64,000 bases of DNA from Paulinella micropora (Eukaryota > Cercozoa > Imbricatea > Euglyphida): positions 455,977 to 519,976 of the forward strand of contig BJOX01000171.1 in NCBI GenBank assembly GCA_009731375.1, in the 5' to 3' direction. This document shows positions 54,883 through 64,000 of the stretch, piece by piece. The number at the start of each line of letters is the position of its first letter. Within the stretch, counting starts at the first letter, position 1. Position numbers and translations under genes: made by a program. Below the pieces are notes generated by a model. The model was given only the letters and a program-made list of their open reading frames with translations, was not told the DNA's origin and did not search any database.

Positions 54883-56297
54883 CTATCACGGGCTCTGTTC
54901 CGTACCGTGGGGAGCCGGAAGACGGTCCTCATGGACCACCAGTACCCGAGGACGATGCGACGCTAGCCGAGTCCGATCCTAAGGGAGTTCTCGCTTCAAG
55001 CTCGAGCTCGAGTTCTTCGAGTTCGGGGCAAGATCGCTCGGCCATGCAAAGTCCAGAGGTACGTCCCGGGATCGCTTCACCCGCTCTCCCAGCGGTCACG
55101 ACGCCCTCTCCGCGACCGACGAGTGCAAATCGCCGTGCACGTCGGCCCGGATCTGTCACTCCAGGCGCTCATGTGTCATCCCCTAGCCCCGAGCCCTCTT
55201 TTACTCCTACCTCATACACTTCAGCTCCCCTCTCCAACGTTACGTCCCCTTCTAACGAAAAGACCAAACCTTTATCCCCGATTCCGGAGAAAAGGGAGGT
55301 GATACTGATAGAGGATTCGCCCCGATCGGGAATTATACAATCCCACCCCATACGACGACGAAGACAACAGGCTTCGCCCTCCTCTTCGTTGCCCCTATCG
55401 CTTCCACCTCTGGTCCCTGCCCCACCCACCCCTCTTGCACCGCAAGGAGGACTGGGTTCTTTGGGTTTCTCTCTTGTTCCTCTTCGCTATGGTGCCGTCT
55501 CCCCTCTTGCCGTCACCGCATATCCACGAGAGCTTGGGAACATAAACACCTTTCAGCTTGTAGTGGCAAAACATCAACACGTTGAAGACATCATAGATAA
55601 TAGAGGCACACGACAGATACCGCGAGCAGACACCCCACGTCGAGCAGGCCTATCCACACCGGGTAACAGAAGTAGTCTGTTACACCAGGTAGGACCGCGC
55701 ATGGCTACTCGCACACGCGTCAGTTTCGAGATCTCACTACACCATCAAGGTAGGTCCATACCGGCCGTCCCACAAGTCGGGGGTGTAGTTATGAAAGATT
55801 CTAGTAACGACAGGAAGACCCTGTTCATTATTCAGAATCCGAACCTACGCCTCCGCCCCTACTGGGACGACCTGATTCAGTATGCCCCTCACCAGCTATG
55901 CTCCCATCGCTGCTACCACTATCTACCCTACCTAGTCAGAGTTGTCGGCATATACGATGACCCAACCTTTGCGGATCCGGAGGAAACCAAGATATAACGT
56001 TTCCGCCTCACTCTCCGGAGTGACGGCGGCTACTCTATCCCGGTTACCGACGGAAAACTGGATGTGGCCGCGTGCCGTAACGACCCGAGGCTCGCGGTAA
56101 CTACGTATCAACATTCCAATCTATACAATTACGTAGCTACACAGGAAGGCGAGGATGGTGTGACTAGAGCGGTAGCGTATGTGACCCCTAGGGTCCAGCA
56201 AGCATCAATATGGGTACGAGTCTCGGCACGACGCCTGGAGGATGTCTTGCAACACGTTTCCGACGGGAAAAGAGTTTTCCTGGATAATGAAGGCTAA
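54879..56297 (+). CDS. Extra module, part 1 (plus element)
   Basis: ATG at 54879 overlaps the protease stop (ATGA), suggesting termination-coupled restart. N-terminal part Ser/Pro-rich; conserved C-terminal part (NLRLRPYWDDLIQYAPHQL). A TAA at 55995 interrupts, but the same frame continues (SDGGYSIPVTDGKLDVAACR) to another TAA at 56295. Unknown function. Confidence 0.55.
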
Positions 56298-57722
56298 ATT
56301 GCCCCGTATATTGGCCCGGGATATCTCGACAGCGATGTCGCTCTCTCCTTTACAGGTGTCAATATGCGAAGCAAACGCGTTTGCCATTCAGGACACCCTC
56401 ATTCCCAATTTCAGCCAGAAGACACTCTACTCACAGAGTGCATCGCTTTTGTCCCGTGCTTGACAGGCGAGGCTCCGCGCGTTCCCTCTCAGGATCTACC
56501 TATGCGATTGCATGAACGCACTCCTGAAGATGCACATGCAAATAGGCAGACTCCTCTGAAGCGCCCAAGCGACGAACAATGTGTTCGAACGAACCGCACC
56601 CCGAACCATATCGCGGGATTGATCAACGGCCTTCCACTCAGGTTGGTACTCCCGGCTTTGATCATGAATCGGACCTCACTGACGGTGTTTCACCACCCGC
56701 CGGTCTGTGGACGATCCAGATCTCAGCTGGCTTCGATACTGGCCTTGGGCTTGGAAGGTGACGAGCCGATCTCCGATACGCTCACCTTTAGGAATATGAT
56801 GGCATACCGACCGGATCGACCATACGGCTTCATAGGTCATCTGTTGGGACTATACCCGGGACATGGCGGACTGAGTGTGCATCATCAGATCATGCACCAC
56901 GTCATCCCATTCCCATGGTCCCACACACGATCTGTGACACCCGTGCGGGCGAGCCCAAACCAAGCACAGCCACAAACAACCGATCATCTCGGATGCTCTG
57001 TCTTTCTGAGATATGAGTTTGTTTTTAATCATATCTGGCAATGGTTTGCATGCCTCTATTACCTTTTCCGCCTGCCGTCAATCACAGACATACGTTACTG
57101 CACCCATCCATTTGATATCAAACGTCAGATTGATGGTCATGCAACATTCACCCTCTACGCTCTTTTGCCTGCTGCCTACTTTGCCTACATGGATATGACA
57201 ATCTGTTCCACGAATAAGAACATATCCATCATTCAGTCGCACCAAGGCAGAAATGTGAAAGAGTGTGAGGCCCTTGAAGTCCACTTTCGGGACTTACGCG
57301 AACGGACAGTCTTCCAGCAGACGTTTGACGTGATGTCACAATCAACAAGCCTCATGCAAGGAAGATGGCTCCGGGGACTTGACGTCAGGGCCTCGACACA
57401 ACGATACTTGCTAGAAGACGTACCGCAGGGAACCTATGACCAGACGTTTTGGTGCACAACCTTAAACTCTGTGCCTTGGTTCTTACAGCTTCAGATAGAG
57501 GCTCGGGCTCTTCAGCACGGCCTCAACGTGGCAGCATACGAGGAAACCCAGGTCATGGTCCACACGAGCAACTATTCACCTTGTCTTGCAGACATCTTGA
57601 ATCCTTACTCGAGGGCACTACGGGCCAGAGGCTACCCGTACGGCTCCCCAGCAATATCTAGCTACGTAAACCTGCCCGCACAGGTATCAAACCTAGCGCG
57701 TATCGATTTGGCCTGTGCATAA
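56298..57722 (+). CDS. Extra module, part 2 (plus element), conserved unknown protein
   Basis: Same frame as part 1. Homologous along most of its length to 42445-44223 of the minus element (see the paired motifs there). It lacks recognisable catalytic motifs; several conserved His, Trp and Tyr residues (LTVFHHPPVCGRSRSQ, SVPWFLQLQIEARAL). A TAA at 57720 interrupts, and homology resumes beyond it in the same frame (YLTLPLIAVDSGWDS). Confidence 0.65.
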   Translation: MAPYIGPGYLDSDVALSFTGVNMRSKRVCHSGHPHSQFQPEDTLLTECIAFVPCLTGEAPRVPSQDLPMRLHERTPEDAHANRQTPLKRPSDEQCVRTNRTPNHIAGLINGLPLRLVLPALIMNRTSLTVFHHPPVCGRSRSQLASILALGLEGDEPISDTLTFRNMMAYRPDRPYGFIGHLLGLYPGHGGLSVHHQIMHHVIPFPWSHTRSVTPVRASPNQAQPQTTDHLGCSVFLRYEFVFNHIWQWFACLYYLFRLPSITDIRYCTHPFDIKRQIDGHATFTLYALLPAAYFAYMDMTICSTNKNISIIQSHQGRNVKECEALEVHFRDLRERTVFQQTFDVMSQSTSLMQGRWLRGLDVRASTQRYLLEDVPQGTYDQTFWCTTLNSVPWFLQLQIEARALQHGLNVAAYEETQVMVHTSNYSPCLADILNPYSRALRARGYPYGSPAISSYVNLPAQVSNLARIDLACA

Positions 57723-59150
57723 CTTGGAACCCGAACCGACACCAGAGACGCACGGGACATAGCCGCGTACTTAACCCTACCGCTTATTGCCGTTGACTCT
57801 GGATGGGACTCGGTTTTCTCGCCGCAAACACATCGACGCATCGAAGCAGCGATGCACCATAATGCTATCCTGCCCGAAGACGCCGATATGTTTACAACAA
57901 ATAGGATCTTCCAGGATACACGGCCACCTCAGGGCCCCGATACCACTTTCCCCACTTTCAAAATCTTAGGAGATAGAGATGCGAGAATGAAGCTTTCCAC
58001 ACCGCTAGCATCATCCTCATCGTTCTCATCGTCCTCATCGTCTTCATCGTCTTCATCGTCGTCATCGTCCTCATATGCACGCACCCCAGTTCCATCGGCG
58101 GTTTCGGCCGTGGATGGAACACACGAAGCACAACATCTAGTCTTAGGTCCGACGAACTTGAATGAAGACCTTCCGAACCTGTGGAAGGAAATGGTTCCTT
58201 TTCCCGAACTCTCTGGCGACAGCCTCTTCCCCACCCCCCGCCTCTCATCCCGCTCGACTCCGCGCGGCCCTTCATCCGCCGAGCCGAAATCACAACGACG
58301 ATTGAATTACGGGACGGGAAAACGGAGTGGAAAGGCGGAGAAAGAAGAGTCTCCCCCTTCGAGCGGCAAGAGCGCACGACGCCGACGCAAGAGGGCCAAG
58401 AGGGACTGCAAGCCCGAGGATAGAAAACGACGAAAACCTCGTGACGATGACGATGGCACAGGGCCATCTGGTTCTTCTTCTTCTTCATCTAGCTCATCTT
58501 CTTCTTCCTCTTCGTCATCCTCATCTTCATCCTCTTCCAGCTCTGCACCAGCCCCGAGCGCGACTCAGGGTGGTCAGAAGGCAGGTAAGAGCGGTAAAGA
58601 AGAGAAGACGAGGAACAGAAACAAGAAGACGAGGAACAGAAACAAGGAGCACTACCAGAGGGCCGCCTACGATCGCCAATGCCGCAGGTACGTAGTGCAC
58701 GGGATCCGTCCTGTGTCACAAGGTGACCGCAAGCCCGCACGCTCACAGCCTCACGCCCATAGCCACCGTCTGCGACAGGCTATGTACCAGAATGTCTGCT
58801 GGAATAATCCGGTCCAGAAATGGGCTACGAATATTTCAGTTCGGACTCAGGTCCCTAGTCGAAAACCGCAACGGTACGGCCCGCAGCGTGCACCGAGACG
58901 CGCGCCAAGCGCGCCAAACCTGCCCCGGCCGGTAGAGCCCCAGAACTTGGTTCCAGAGCCGCGTAGTAACCTCTACGCACCACGCGCGTCTCACCCCAAA
59001 CAGCGACGAGCTTCTCGGCCACCTAACCATTCAATGCTTATGCTACGAACGCTGGCAGAGCCAGAATATCGAGCACCCCCTTCTTCAGGACAACTGCGTT
59101 TTTGTCCACACTCCCCTCAATACGAGCCGGAGATGTGCAGGACGCAGTGA
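57723..59150 (+). CDS. Extra module, part 3 (plus element): Ser-rich and basic segment
   Basis: Continues the same frame. The first 45 residues finish the conserved unknown protein, then poly-Ser, acidic and Lys/Arg-rich stretches, then a Pro/Arg-rich tail as in the minus element. I do not see the AINPSLRT-type tandem domain here. Ends TGA TAA. Confidence 0.5.
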   Translation, partial: LGTRTDTRDARDIAAYLTLPLIAVDSGWDSVFSPQTHRRIEAAMHHNAILPEDADMFTTNRIFQDTRPPQGPDTTFPTFKILGDRDARMKLSTPLASSSSFSSSSSSSSSSSSSSSSYARTPVPSAVSAVDGTHEAQHLVLGPTNLNEDLPNLWKEMVPFPELSGDSLFPTPRLSSRSTPRGPSSAEPKSQRRLNYGTGKRSGKAEKEESPPSSGKSARRRRKRAKRDCKPEDRKRRKPRDDDDGTGPSGSSSSSSSSSSSSSSSSSSSSSSSSAPAPSATQGGQKAGKSGKEEKTRNRNKKTRNRNKEHYQRAAYDRQCRRYVVHGIRPVSQGDRKPARSQPHAHSHRLRQAMYQNVCWNNPVQKWATNISVRTQVPSRKPQRYGPQRAPRRAPSAPNLPRPVEPQNLVPEPRSNLYAPRASHPKQRRASRPPNHSMLMLRTLAEPEYRAPPSSGQLRFCPHSPQYEPEMCRTQ

Positions 59151-59745
59151 TAACCCACGGAGTCGAATCCGGACCCCATAAAGTCGCACATTGTGGCTCT
59201 GCTAACGTTACCGCATGATTCGGATCGCCCTCCGATCAGCGGCTTAGACTGGCTCTCTATGCACATGACTTATGACCCAGGTATTTTGCACGTCACAGCG
59301 GCTCTCTATGCACATGACTTATGACCCAGGTATTTTGCACGTCACAGCGGACGACATCACAGGGTTGTTCCCAGACCCCGTCTTGATGCTTTCAGAAACG
59401 TTGTGTCGTCAATACCTCGACGAACAGAAAGAAAAGAAGGCCGAGCCTCCTAAACCCAAGTTCACTCCGGATACGATCAGCTCCAACCTAACACATCCCC
59501 AAAAGAAGAGAGCGCAAGATTTTCTCAAACGCTACGACGGCCGATTCTTAGACAAGGCTGGTTGTTTTACGCACACTGTTATCTCTTTGAAGCTACGTCC
59601 AGGTGCAAAGCCCATTTGGGTTCCCTGCCCTCGATGGACGCCTGCTGTCCGAGAGTTTCTAACTCAGTGGGCAGACGCTATGCTTGCCACCGGTCGTTAT
59701 AGTTTTGCCTCTCCTAACTGTGAGTGTGCAGTGAGACGATGTCAG
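59151..59745 (+). pseudogene. RT N-terminal fragment
   Basis: LKLRPGAKPIWVPCPRWTPAV and ATGRYSFASPNC match the minus-element RT. A 49-bp tandem duplication (59252-59349) shifts the frame; without it the RT would lie in the same frame as the whole extra module. Truncated before the catalytic motifs. Confidence 0.8.
59252..59349 (+). repeat. 49-bp exact tandem duplication
   Basis: Unit begins GGCTCTCTATGCACATGACT, repeated twice head to tail; 49 is not a multiple of three, so it breaks the reading frame. Confidence 0.9.
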
Positions 59746-60336
59746 ATTAAAATGATTGTATTAATACATTGCCAAACCATTTGTCAAACTATTGAAATTA
59801 ATATTGAGAGGTCAAATGATATTAATACTCAGTTGAAATTATTGACAAGCTCCATTTTCAAAATGAAATTTTAATATTTCTTTCAGTGTTCAATTATTCA
59901 TGGCTAACTAATATAAATATATAAAACAGCTGTCACGCTGCCTCATTGTAAATTTAATATGATTTCTACGTGCAAGTTGAAGATATTATGAACTTCCGAT
60001 TCACTGTCACGTGACAGTCATTGAGCCGCATTACTGTTGATTTCAGAGACAATTCAAGTTTTAGTTCAAAACGCCTCGTCGGTGCTATTAATACTTCGGA
60101 AGAATAGTATATGATTGTCAACAGAATCCTAAGACAGTGTCTCAAGTTCTCAAACATGGCTAATTGCTAATGAATCTCTGTACTCACATAAATCATCAGT
60201 TTATTCATATTATATAATGTGACAGCAATGATTAATTAAAAAAAGTTATATTTACCAAGTTTAATTATTTTCTAATTTCGAACGAAGCTGATCCCTAATT
60301 GCCTGGAAATCTATAAGCTTATCCTTAGCATGCGAC
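59746..60336. other. AT-rich sequence interrupting the plus element
   Basis: Composition changes sharply from coding to about two-thirds A+T. No gene seen. It is the flank or part of another insertion. Confidence 0.5.
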
Positions 60337-61179
60337 TTAGCTTCCCACCAAACCAACTGTATATCGAGTTTTTGCAATACATCTGGCGTCCTCGTATTGC
60401 GATTCGATATATTTGAGCATAGCAAGGAGTGCCTCCGCTAGGCAGTCGTTGAGTGCTGTTCCCATTCTCCAGTGATGGCGTTGCTGGTCGACAGATGTTT
60501 TGAGAGTTTCAAACCATAGGTTGGAAATCTTGGAAAAGTATGAATGGGTTCTGATTTCGTTTGCAGATAGAGCCTCATTTACCTTAGTACCAGGTTCTCG
60601 ATCAGTAGACATGTGAGCAATGCTCATACGATCATATAGGTGAGCGACCAACTTCCACGACCAATAGCCGTTCTTGGAGAGCAGAAAGATCATTCCTTCA
60701 AATGATATGCATCCATGTTCGGGGTCCTCTGGAACTTTGACGTGCCCACTCCTAGCTGCTTCGATCATTGCTTTGTTAAGAACTTCGCGTTTTGTTTTGT
60801 TTGCTGCGCAGTTGTTTACTTGTGAAAGCAAAGTTTCAATGAAAGCGCGGTGTGCACCACCATAGAAAGGAATAAGAAGTGGAGGGCGTAGGGTAGTTCT
60901 TGAAGTAGGAGTGTTTATCCATGCATTGATCAGTTCTTCATCTTTTGTTCCTTGATTGCTTGTTGCTCCCAGTTCAATCTTTTGACTTCGCGATCATAGT
61001 AGTAACTTGTACTTCCATTGAGTTGCTTGCCCATTCTTGATTGCATTGTAGGCATCACCCCCGGATAGCCGGTAAAAAGTACCTTTTCCTGGTGACAGGT
61101 GCACCAGCTTGTTTTTCAGTATTATTTGTCCGGATTGGACCTGATGCCATTTTATTCCTGGTCTGTTGCAGTTTTCCAT
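60337..61179 (-). CDS. Unknown protein, one in-frame TGA
   Basis: Starts ATG 61177-61179 (MENCNRPGIKWHQVQSG) and runs in one frame to 60337 except for a TGA at 60994-60996. After it the frame continues with no gap (KIELGATSNQGTKDEEL ... LIPFYGGAHRAFIETL). About 280 residues, mostly helical-looking, no family recognised. Its first 45 codons lie within the left arm of the 237-bp inverted repeat and are duplicated at 62160-62306 in inverse orientation. The stop may be a mutation or lie in an unrecognised intron. Confidence 0.4.
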
Positions 61180-61283
61180 TTTGGCTTCACTGAGCTAATA
61201 TAACGAGACATCATTCTCATCTTTTGAGGACTGTGTTTGGTTGTATTACCGACTTTTTACGAGCTATCGTTGGGGGCATTACA
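61047..61283. repeat. Left arm of 237-bp inverted repeat
   Basis: Matches the reverse complement of 62069-62306 with only a few differences. Begins TGTAGGCATCACCCCC and ends GGGGGCATTACA, so the arm tips are themselves roughly similar in inverse orientation. Confidence 0.9.
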
Positions 61284-61375
61284 GCATGAAGAGTGTAGTG
61301 TGGCATACGTCCAGCGTGATAAGTCGATCGTAGTGCAGTGGAGGGGCAGGTGGTTTGTTTCGTTGTTGTTGTTGC

Positions 61376-61951
61376 TTAGCTTGCTTCTGTTTTTCTTCCT
61401 GTTCCCTTTCTCGATATATGTGTGCCATGCTTGTACGGTAAGGGTTGGGTATAATGTAGAGGGAGTGGGGCTGGCGCAGAGGCTGACTGAGAGCGAGAGC
61501 GAGATTGATCCTGTTCTTGTCGTTTCGATGAGGGATTAATGCTAGACTCATAACTTGGTTTTGAACTTTGATGCGAAGTCGGTTGTTGTTTGTGACGTTC
61601 CTGTTTGTCATCACGAGTGCGCTGTTTGTAGTTGTCCGCCGCCGGATGGTTGTGTCTGGTAGCTTGTGGGGATCTTGATTGTCTTTTCCCTGTGTACGAT
61701 CGTTGGTGACTTCGGTTAGGGCTTCGTCCTCGTCGTGTATCATAATCGTACTTGCTTTTGCTGTTGTCGTGTTGGTTGGATCGCTGCTGGTGGCCACGCT
61801 GTGGGGATGCGGACCTTCTTCTGTGGTATGGGGAGGTAGACCGACTTCTTCGACGATTGGTGCCCCGATGTCGTTGAGATGGGTTCCCATGGTTGTAGTT
61901 GATTGAGTAGTCTCCAGTTCGCAAGGGCTTATCTCTGAGATGATTGCTCAT
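61376..61951 (-). CDS. RS-dipeptide-rich ORF between the inverted repeats
   Basis: Start taken at ATG (MSNHLRDKPLRTG); 191 residues. Rich in Arg, Ser, His and Gln with RS/SR clusters (RRSRSTSPYHRRRSASP, QSRSRSQS), as in SR-type RNA-binding or nucleocapsid-like proteins. No folded domain is visible. It occupies the 785-bp core between the inverted-repeat arms and could be the cargo of a mobile element. Low-complexity composition makes the call tentative. Confidence 0.4.
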   Translation of the reverse strand: MSNHLRDKPLRTGDYSINYNHGNPSQRHRGTNRRRSRSTSPYHRRRSASPQRGHQQRSNQHDNSKSKYDYDTRRGRSPNRSHQRSYTGKRQSRSPQATRHNHPAADNYKQRTRDDKQERHKQQPTSHQSSKPSYESSINPSSKRQEQDQSRSRSQSASAPAPLPLHYTQPLPYKHGTHISRKGTGRKTEAS

Positions 61952-62068
61952 CGTAGGCGATCTGTTGGAACAGACGTGTCGAATCCCGAACCCTAAGCAG
62001 GGACAAGGATGCAAATTTAACTTTCAGGAAATAGTTATTTAATAACAGGGGTTTACCAGAGCACGAGT

Positions 62069-62306
62069 TGTAATGCCCCCAACGATAGCTCGTAAAAATT
62101 CGGTAATACAACCAAACACAGTCCTCAAAAGATGAGAATGATGTCTCGTTATATTAGCTCAGTGAAGCCAAAAAGGAAAACGGCAACAGACCAGGAATAA
62201 AATGGCATCAGGTCCAATCCGGACAAATAATACTGAAAAACAAGCTGGTGCACCTGTCACCAGGAAAAGGTACTTTTTACCGGCTATCCGGGGGGTGATG
62301 CCTACA
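62069..62306. repeat. Right arm of 237-bp inverted repeat
   Basis: Inverse of 61047-61283. It carries an inverted copy of the promoter/5' coding part of the gene at 60337-61179. Confidence 0.9.
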
Positions 62307-63149
62307 GTACCCCCTCCCGATTTTATGACGGAAATAGCATTTTCGTCATACACCTTCTGATTTCTTTCTGCAAATAGTATGCGCTATGGAGTCATGCCAC
62401 ACAGCGCATCGACCCACGGATAGACGCTAAAAGACGATAAATATATCCTCATACGGCACGTCAAAGCGGATTCTCCATCCATTCTGTAGATTTTTGAACT
62501 CCTTCCCCCCAATCTTTTTTTTTCTTTTTTTTTTCTCGGCAGTATGTCAAGAACAAACGTACTATTAATAAAAAAAATACAAGCAACGTGGTGCTGTAGT
62601 ACGATTCCCCCTTTGATCTCCTTCTTCTTCTTATCATTATCATTATTATTATTATTATTCACAGGGAGATCGTAAGTACATTGTCTTTTTTAATGACATA
62701 CCCTTATATAAGGCGGATATCCTATGATATAGTATTAGGGGGCCAGTCCTAATAGCTATATCCGAAGTCGAGGTGTATGTACCCGACCCTGCGATATACC
62801 GACACAAGTAGAGATTGACCGTGCTCAGGTACGACAGTATATAATCTATCGTAAAAAATAATTTAATGAAAGTTTCAGAGAACATTTCATTTTCGAGAAC
62901 ATCATCCCAGGACTTGGAAAGGGTCATACCCGGGAACACCATCGCTCAATACACTAGCGATCCCCGTATACGGTGTAGTATCATCGTCGATCGACCTTTC
63001 GCACTCGTATGTTGCGATCGAATGCCAAGTTATATCACTGAGTCTTTTTAATATTCATATTGATAACTGATGATGCATGATCAAATCATGATACGCCGTG
63101 GGCAATCAATCAGTTTATTTGAGACGCATAAAGAAAAATAGTTTCTTTG
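62307..63149. other. Non-coding region
   Basis: Contains a small hairpin (TATGACGGAAAT ... ATTTTCGTCATA, about 62323-62350), T-rich sequence, (ATT)n near 62640 and otherwise unique sequence. No gene seen. Confidence 0.45.
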
Positions 63150-63993
63150 TCACTGCCTTCGTCGTCTGGCGCGGATTTCTTTGCCTGGTGGAGGACCACC
63201 AACAAAAGTCAGATCGAACTTTGACTGTTCGAGAATGTCCCAGATCTTATTAGGGATTCCGCCCAACGATAATTCAAAAGGGACATCAAGCACTCCTCTT
63301 GGCAGTGTCTGAATGGTCCACGCAGTGTAATCCTTGTCTCTGGGAGTAATTGTATCATCCCATGTCTCGAGACTTTTTGCGTCTTTATATACTGGCAGAT
63401 AATGTCTTGCCTTTGGATCCTCAACCGGGTCCATACTTCTCCAGAACTGGAGTATCGGTTGTACTATCTTTGCGGCTGATGATATTTTGAGTGTCCGTGT
63501 GACACGCATCTGTCGTGGGACCGCCACGACCCGCATCAAGTATAAGTCTGAGAGAGTGTCATCAGCGACATGTTGTTCCGCTGGTCTCATCAGATAGAAA
63601 ACATTTTTCACCCATGCGATGGTTGCTATCGCATCGCCTTCCTTCCATCGCTCATGGACAATCTCAACGTTGCCCGCGTTTGGGTCAGTGTCCGTCCCCT
63701 CCTCCTCCTGGTGGACGTCCTTTGATCTCATCGACCTCATCGCCTTCCTCGGTTGGTCGTTGATAAGATCATTCCGCGCTCTCCTTAGCTGCGCCTCTGT
63801 GATCTTCTCTTTATTTTCCGCTATGCTCTCGCGGAGACTTAGACTGAGTCCCCACCGCGCTTATGCGGTCAGTCTTCTCCTTACTGTCCACCTCACTCTC
63901 CTCCTTCTCAGCTATCGGTGCCCGATAAGCATCGTCTTGGTCTATGCCAGCCTCCTTGTGGATGGGCGGCACCTCTTTGAAATCATCCTTCAT
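63150..63993 (-). CDS. Unknown protein, 5' part outside window
   Basis: The main frame (63150 to about 63850) encodes a charged N-terminal stretch (SIAENKEKITEAQLRRARND) and then a more folded-looking region (YLMRVVAVPRQMRVTRTL, IWDILEQSKFDLTFVGG), ending in RARRRRQ. An upstream acidic frame (63811-63993) overlaps it and probably joins through an intron or indel in a G-rich stretch near 63855. No family recognised. Confidence 0.4.
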
Positions 63994-64000
63994 CCGTTTT

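Larger units (their letters stand above)
50386..59745 (+). mobile_element. Large Ty3-like LTR retroelement, plus strand, truncated in RT
   Basis: Same organisation as the neighbouring minus-strand element but clearly diverged from it: gag, Cys/His region and protease, extra module, RT. Homology stops near 59745 (SPNCECAVR), where AT-rich unrelated sequence begins, so RNase H, integrase and the 3' LTR are missing from the window. Confidence 0.8.

Overview
The window is eukaryotic, from a draft-quality assembly. It shows phase-matched introns, tRNA-derived SINEs, an APE-type LINE, Ty3-like LTR retroelements and very heavy microsatellite content. Several N gaps sit beside long homopolymers. I cannot name the organism; a protist or alga with a large repeat-rich genome fits, but that is inference. 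Many coding regions carry single-base frame breaks, so real decay and assembly indels cannot always be separated.

Layout. 1-5.6 kb: a GC-rich, very divergent RNA polymerase second-largest-subunit (RPB2-family) gene with a long acidic insert, frame breaks, and three copies of a GC-rich palindromic element inside it. 5.8-6.6 kb: a single-pass membrane protein with a mucin-like region. These two compact neighbours look unlike the rest and could be a virus-derived island (inference). 6.6-13.5 kb: CT-rich and mixed microsatellites, AT-rich non-coding DNA and two clean hairpins/inverted repeats. 13.5-18.2 kb (minus): a multi-exon gene that appears to join a dynamin/SLIP-GC-like GTPase to a GT-A glycosyltransferase-like domain resembling the TET-associated (TAGT/GREB1) family. 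18.5-29.8 kb: eight copies of a tRNA-derived SINE, two copies of a second short repeat and one 5'-truncated LINE, all ending in (ATT)n and sitting in (ATT)n tracts. 29.8-35.8 kb: GATA arrays with two embedded short elements, a 69-bp perfect inverted repeat, and other simple repeats.

35.8-59.7 kb: two large Ty3-like LTR elements arranged head to head. The minus-strand element (35,809-50,385) has both LTRs and the order gag, zinc region/protease, extra module, RT, RNase H, integrase. The plus-strand element starts near 51.1 kb and is cut off inside RT near 59.7 kb. Both carry about 4.4-5.4 kb of unfamiliar but mutually homologous coding sequence between protease and RT. This conserved extra module is the most notable feature of the window. 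Both copies look damaged.

59.7-64 kb: AT-rich DNA that interrupts the plus element, an unrecognised minus-strand gene, an RS-dipeptide-rich ORF lying between 237-bp inverted repeats, and the start-less part of another unrecognised minus-strand gene.
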